A DNA stretch of 64,000 bases. It comes from CAVVIO01 sp963748095. Lineage in GTDB: Bacteria; Bacteroidota; Bacteroidia; Bacteroidales; UBA10428. How positions within the stretch are numbered: the first letter of the stretch is position 1; the number at the start of each line of letters is the position of its first letter. A model generated the notes under the pieces. That model saw only the letters and a list, made by a program, of their open reading frames with translations, did not search any database and was not told the origin of the DNA. The translations under genes and the position numbers were made by a program. The DNA lies in assembly GCA_963748095.1 (NCBI GenBank), contig CAVVIO010000005.1:1-64000 (forward strand), in the 5' to 3' direction. Below are positions 58,701 to 64,000 of the stretch, one piece after another.

Positions 58701-61700
58701 TGGTTGGCGCTGTTGCTGACCCATCGTATGTGAAGTCAACAGTGAGCCCTGCGGGTGTTGTTGTAGCACCAGCTGATATGGGTGCACCTGTATAAGTGGG
58801 TGTCAGTCCTGTCAGGGTAACCGTGGCCGGAGCCTTGCCGATTACCATACTTCCACTGGAAGTACCCTGGTAATTTGCATTGTTAATTGTACCAACTACC
58901 GCGTATGTTCCGGCATTGGTTGGCGCTGTTGCTGAACCATCATAAGTGAAGTCAACAGTGAGCCCGGCGGGTGTTGTGGTGGCACCGGCTGATATGGGTG
59001 CACCTGTATAAGTGGGTGTCAGTCCTGTCAGGGTAACCGTGGCCGGAGCCTTGCCGATTACCATGTTTTCACTGGCAGTACCCTGGTAGTTTGCATCATT
59101 AATTGTACCAACTACCGCGTAAGTTCCGGCATTGGTTGGCGCTGTTGCTGAACCATCGTATGTGAAGTCAACAGTGAGCCCTGCGGGTGTTGTTGTAGCA
59201 CCAGCTGATATGGGTGCACCTGTATAAGTGGGTGTCAGTCCTGTTAGGGTAACCGTGGCCGGAGCCTTGCCGATTATCATACTTCCACTGGAAGTACCCT
59301 GGTAATTTGCATTATTAATTGTACCAACTACCGCGTATGTTCCGGCATTGGTTGGCGCTGTTGCTGAACCATCATAAGTGAAGTCAACAGTAAGCCCTGC
59401 GGGTGTTGTTGTGGCACCGGCTGATATAGGTGCACCTGTATAAGTGGGTGTCAGGCCTGTCAGGGTAACCGTGGCCGGAGCCTTGCCGATTACCATGTTT
59501 CCACTGGCAGTACCCTGGTAGTTTGCATCATTAATTGTACCAACTACCGCGTAAGTTCCGGCATTGGTTGGCGCTGTTGCTGAACCATCATAAGTGAAGT
59601 CAACAGTAAGCCCGGCGGGTGTTGTTGTGGCACCAGCTGATATGGGTGCACCTGTATAAGTGGGTGTCAGGCCTGTCAGGGTAACCGTGGCCGGAGCCTT
59701 GCCGATTATCATACTTCCACTGGAAGTACCCTGGTAATTTGCATTATTAATTGTACCAACTACCGCGTAAGTTCCGGCATTGGTCGGCGCTGTTGCTGAA
59801 CCATCATAAGTGAAGTCAACAGTGAGCCCGGCTGGTGTTGTGGTGGCACCAGCTGATATGGGTGCACCTGTATAAGTGGGTGTCAGTCCTGTCAGGGTAA
59901 CCGTGGCCGAAGCCTTGCCGATTATCATACTTCCACTGGAAGTACCCTGGTAATTTGCATTATTAATTGTACCAACTACCGCGTAAGTTCCGGCATTGGT
60001 TGGCGCTGTTGCTGACCCATCATAAGTGAAGTCAACAGTGAGCCCGGCGGGTGTTGTTGTGGCACCTGCTGATATGGGTGCACCTGTATAAGTGGGTGTC
60101 AGGCCTGTCAGGGTAACTGTGGCCGAAGCCTTGCCGATTATCATGTTTTCACTGGAAGTAGCCCTGGTAATTTGCATCATTAATTGTACCAACTACCGCG
60201 TATGTTCCGGCATTGGTTGGCGCTGTTGCTGAACCATCATAAGTGAAGTCAACAGTAAGCCCGGCGGGTGTTGTTGTAGCACCAGCTGATATGGGTGCAC
60301 CTGTATAAGTGGGTGTCAGTCCTGTTAGGGTAACCGTGGCCGGAGCCTTGCCGATTATCATACTTCCACTGGAAGTACCCTGGTAATTTGCATTATTAAT
60401 TGTACCAACTACCGCGTATGTTCCGGCATTGGTAGGCGCTGTTGCTGACCCATCATAAGTGAAGTCAACAGTGAGCCCGGCGGGTGTTGTTGTAGCACCA
60501 GCTGATATGGGTGCACCTGTATAAGTGGGTGTCAGTCCTGTCAGGGTAACCGTGGCCGTAGCCTTGCCGATTATCATACTTCCACTGGAAGTACCCTGGT
60601 AATTTGCATTATTAATTGTACCAACTACCGCGTATGTTCCGGCATTGGTTGGCGCTGTTGCTGAACCATCATAAGTGAAGTCAACAGTGAGCCCTGCGGG
60701 TGTTGTTGTAGCACCGGCTGATATGGGTGCACCTGTATAAGTGGGTGTCAGTCCTGTCAGGGTAACCGTGGCCGGAGCCTTGCCGATTATCATACTTCCA
60801 CTGGAAGTACCCTGGTAATTTGCATTATTAATTGTACCAACTACCGCGTAAGTTCCGGCATTGGTTGGCGCTGTTGCTGAACCATCATAAGTGAAGTCAA
60901 CAGTGAGCCCGGCGGGTGTTGTTGTGGCACCGGCTGATATGGGTGCACCTGTATAAGTGGGTGTCAGGCCTGTCAGGGTAACCGTGGCCGGAGCCTTGCC
61001 GATTACCATGCTTCCACTTGCAGTACCCTGGTAGTTTGCATTGTTAATTGTACCAACTACCGCGTATGTTCCGGCATTGGTCGGCGCTGTTGCTGACCCA
61101 TCATAAGTGAAGTCAACAGTAAGTCCGGCTGGTGTTGTTGTGGCACCGGCTGATATGGGTGCACCTGTATAAGTGGGTGTCAGTCCTGTCAGGGTAACCG
61201 TGGCCGGAGCCTTGCCGATTATCATACTTCCACTGGAAGTACCCTGGTAATTTGCATTATTAATTGTACCAACTACCGCGTATGTTCCGGCATTGGTTGG
61301 CGCTGTTGCTGAACCATCATAAGTGAAGTCAACAGTGAGCCCTGCGGGTGTTGTTGTGGCACCGGCTGATATGGGTGCACCTGTATAAGTGGGTGTCAGT
61401 CCTGTCAGGGTAACCGTGGCCGGAGCCTTACCGATTACCATGTTTCCACTGGCAGTACCCTGGTAGTTTGCATTATTAATTGTACCAACTACCGCGTAAG
61501 TTCCGGCATTGGTTGGCGCTGTTGCTGAACCATCATAAGTGAAGTCAACAGTAAGCCCGGCGGGTGTTGTTGTGGCACCGGCTGATATGGGTGCACCTGT
61601 ATAAGTGGGTGTCAGGCCTGTTAGGGTAACCGTGGCCGGAGCCTTGCCGATTACCATGCTTCCACTTGCAGTACCCTGGTAATTTGCATTGTTAATTGTA

Positions 61701-64000
61701 CCAACTACCGCGTATGTTCCGGCATTGGTTGGCGCTGTTGCTGAACCATCATAAGTGAAGTCAACAGTAAGCCCGGCGGGTGTTGTTGTGGCACCGGCTG
61801 ATATGGGTGCACCTGTATAAGTGGGTGTCAGGCCTGTCAGGGTAACCGTGGCCGGAGCCTTGCCGATTATCATACTTCCACTGGAAGTACCCTGGTAATT
61901 TGCATCATTAATTGTACCAACTACGGCGTAAGTTCCGGCATTGGTCGGCGCTGTTGCTGAACCATCATAAGTAAGATCAACAGAAAGCCCGGCGGGCGAT
62001 GTTGTGGCAATAGCCGATATGGGTGCACCTGTATAAGTGGGTGTCAGTCCTGTGATAGTAACCGTGGCCAAAGCCTTACCGATTACCATGTTTCCACTGG
62101 AGGAGCCTTCATAATTTGCATCATTAACTATACCAATTACCGCATAAGTTCCTGCATTGGTTGGCGCTGTTGCTGAACCATCATAAGTGAAGTCAACAGT
62201 GAGCCCGGCGGGTGTTGTTGTGGCACCGGCTGATATGGGTGCACCTGTATAAGTGGGTGTCAGTCCTGTTAGGGTAACCGTGGCCGAAGCCTTGCCGATT
62301 ATCATACTTCCACTGGAAGTACCCTGGTAATTTGCATTATTAATTGTACCAACTACCGCGTAAGTTCCGGCATTGGTCGGCGCTGTTGCTGAACCATCAT
62401 AAGTGAAGTCAACAGTGAGCCCGGCGGGTGTTGTGGTGGCACCAGCTGATATGGGTGCACCTGTATAAGTGGGTGTCAGTCCTGTCAGGGTAACCGTGGC
62501 CGTAGCCTTGCCGATTATCATACTTCCACTGGAAGTACCCTGGTAATTTGCATTATTAATTGTACCAACTACCGCGTAAGTTCCGGCATTGGTTGGTGCT
62601 GTTGCTGATCCATCGTATGTGAAGTCAACAGTGAGCCCGGCGGGTGTTGTTGTAGCACCGGCTGATATGGGTGAACCTGTATAAGTGGGTGTCAGTCCTG
62701 TTAGGGTAACCGTGGCCGGAGCCTTGCCGATTACCATGCTTCCACTGGCAGTACCCTGGTAATTTGCATTATTAATTGTACCAACTACCGCGTAAGTTCC
62801 GGCATTGGTTGGCGCTGTTGCTGAACCATCATAAGTGAAGTCAACAGTGAGCCCTGCGGGTGTTGTGGTGGCACCGGCTGATATGGGTGCACCTGTATAA
62901 GTGGGTGTCAGGCCTGTCAGGGTAACCGTGGCCGAAGCCTTACCGATTACCATGTTATCACTGGCAGTACCCTGATAATTTGCATTGTTAATTGTACCAA
63001 CTACCGCGTATGTTCCGGCATTGGTCGGCGCTGTTGCTGACCCATCATAAGTGAAGTCAACAGTAAGCCCTGCTGGTGTTGTTGTGGCACCAGCTGATAT
63101 GGGTGCACCTGTATAAGTGGGTGTCAGTCCTGTCAGGGTAACCGTGGCCGGAGCCTTGCCGATTACCATACTTCCACTGGAAGTACCCTGGTAATTTGCA
63201 TTGTTAATTGTACCAACTACCGCGTATGTTCCGGCATTGGTTGGCGCTGTTGCTGAACCATCATAAGTGAAGTCAACAGTGAGCCCGGCGGGTGTTGTTG
63301 TAGCACCGGCTGATATGGGTGCACCTGTATAAGTGGGTGTCAGTCCTGTCAGGGTAACCGTGGCCGGAGCCTTGCCGATTATCATACTTCCACTGGAAGT
63401 ACCCTGGTAATTTGCATTATTAATTGTACCAACTACCGCGTAAGTTCCGGCATTGGTTGGCGCTGTTGCTGACCCATCATAAGTGAAGTCAACAGTGAGC
63501 CCTGCGGGTGTTGTTGTGGCACCGGCTGATATGGGTGCACCTGTATAAGTGGGTGTCAGTCCTGTTAGGGTAACCGTGGCCGGAGCCTTGCCGATTACCA
63601 TACTTCCACTGGAAGACCCTGATAATTTGCATTGTTAATTGTACCAACTACCGCGTATGTTCCGGCATTGGTTGGCGCTGTTGCTGACCCATCATAAGTG
63701 AAGTCAACAGTGAGCCCTGCGGGTGTTGTTGTAGCACCAGCTGATATGGGTGCACCTGTATAAGTGGGTGTCAGTCCTGTCAGGGTAACCGTGGCCGGAG
63801 CCTTGCCGATTATCATACTTCCACTGGAAGTACCCTGGTAATTTGCATTATTAATTGTACCAACTACCGCGTATGTTCCGGCATTGGTTGGCGCTGTTGC
63901 TGACCCATCATAAGTGAAGTCAACAGTAAGCCCGGCGGGTGTTGTTGTGGCACCAGCTGATATGGGTGCACCTGTATAAGTGGGTGTCAGTCCTGTCAGG
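55768..64000 (-). CDS. giant MBG-repeat surface protein with T9SS tail (5' end outside window, two frameshifts)
   Basis: At least 2,740 residues are visible. From the 5' side: about 32 near-identical 72-aa MBG-type repeats (ATVTLTGLTPTYTGAPISAG ... GTYAVVGTINNANYQG), then a different MBG_2-like domain (ITVTANVGQTKIHGTADPIF), a domain resembling bacterial Ig/SbsA-like (about 330 residues from the end), two Ig/PKD-like domains and a T9SS sorting tail (VFVYPTITNRNFQIGF...GIYLVEIQM). A lost base near 63615 and an extra G near 60165 shift the frame for exactly sixteen repeats and cancel each other. It is probably one continuous adhesin gene in the living cell. Orientation and the T9SS tail place it on the cell surface. 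Confidence 0.82.
57100..64000. repeat. 216-bp tandem repeat array (coding, MBG repeats)
   Basis: About 32 copies with a strict 216-bp period, most more than 90% alike by eye, running off the window. Copies nearest the C-terminal end (57,100-58,000) are the most diverged (VNDANYEGSSSGN, SPIPAVATTSP), while those further upstream are nearly uniform, as expected if the array grows by unequal crossing-over in its inner part. A distinctive diverged unit (junction at 57766) recurs at 62087, exactly twenty units away. Confidence 0.92.

Noticed and set aside
57100..64000. CRISPR-like regular repeats
   Set aside because: The period is 216 bp, there are no variable spacers, and the repeats are translated in frame; they encode protein.

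Overview
The window reads as chromosomal DNA of a member of the Bacteroidota. The evidence is several secreted proteins ending in type IX secretion (T9SS) type-A sorting domains, a σ-consensus promoter of the TTTG-N20-TAnnTTTG type in front of a TetR gene, few Shine-Dalgarno sequences, an AT-rich base composition, and Bacteroidota-typical families (GloVer repeats, MBG repeats, 7TMR-DISM receptors, CcsBA fusion). I cannot name a genus. I see no rRNA, tRNA or CRISPR array.

Region 1 (1-2340): the 5' end of glycerol kinase, then an IS110-family element lying between two palindromic repeats, with a structured non-coding end that could be its bridge RNA. Region 2 (2340-16140): a sugar-acid catabolic locus. 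A LacI regulator, a mannonate-type SDR oxidoreductase, a PPi-type phosphofructokinase, a HAD hydrolase, a LarA-like nickel-pincer epimerase, a Gfo/Idh/MocA oxidoreductase, pdxB and gnd run leftward. uxaC and a GH94 phosphorylase run rightward from a shared control region with two LacI-type operators. Together the genes suggest glucuronate -> fructuronate -> mannonate -> gluconate (LarA-like epimerase) -> 6-phosphogluconate -> ribulose 5-phosphate, bypassing mannonate dehydratase and KDG. The gluconokinase step is not visible here.

Region 3 (16150-23200): heme O synthase and the CcsBA cytochrome c maturation protein, msrA, and acetyl-CoA synthetase. Region 4 (23500-29430): a secreted FG-GAP protein, a 7TM-GAF sensor without an output domain, a secreted LRR protein, and a frameshifted 3-hydroxyisobutyrate-dehydrogenase-family gene. 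Region 5 (29416-38560): two tandem paralogous papain-like peptidases with T9SS tails (the second frameshifted), a GH5 glycosidase, a membrane AraC regulator and an unknown protein. Region 6 (39046-48112): an exonuclease/GIY-YIG fusion, a truncated ppk2 remnant, a frameshifted mnmE, a GloVer-repeat protein with a broken 5' end, and a membrane patatin-like protein. Region 7 (48190-54740): a TetR-controlled export operon (outer-membrane protein, HlyD-type lipoprotein, ABC-2 permease, TolC) with palindromic operators, followed by a dihydrolipoamide-dehydrogenase-like flavoprotein. Region 8 (54800-64000): a small outer-membrane barrel protein and the C-terminal part of a giant surface protein made of about 32 visible 72-residue MBG repeats, still open at the window edge.

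From about 28.8 kb onward at least seven loci or junctions carry single- or double-base indels, several in A-runs and one in mnmE. This points to sequencing or assembly error at least as much as to real gene decay.
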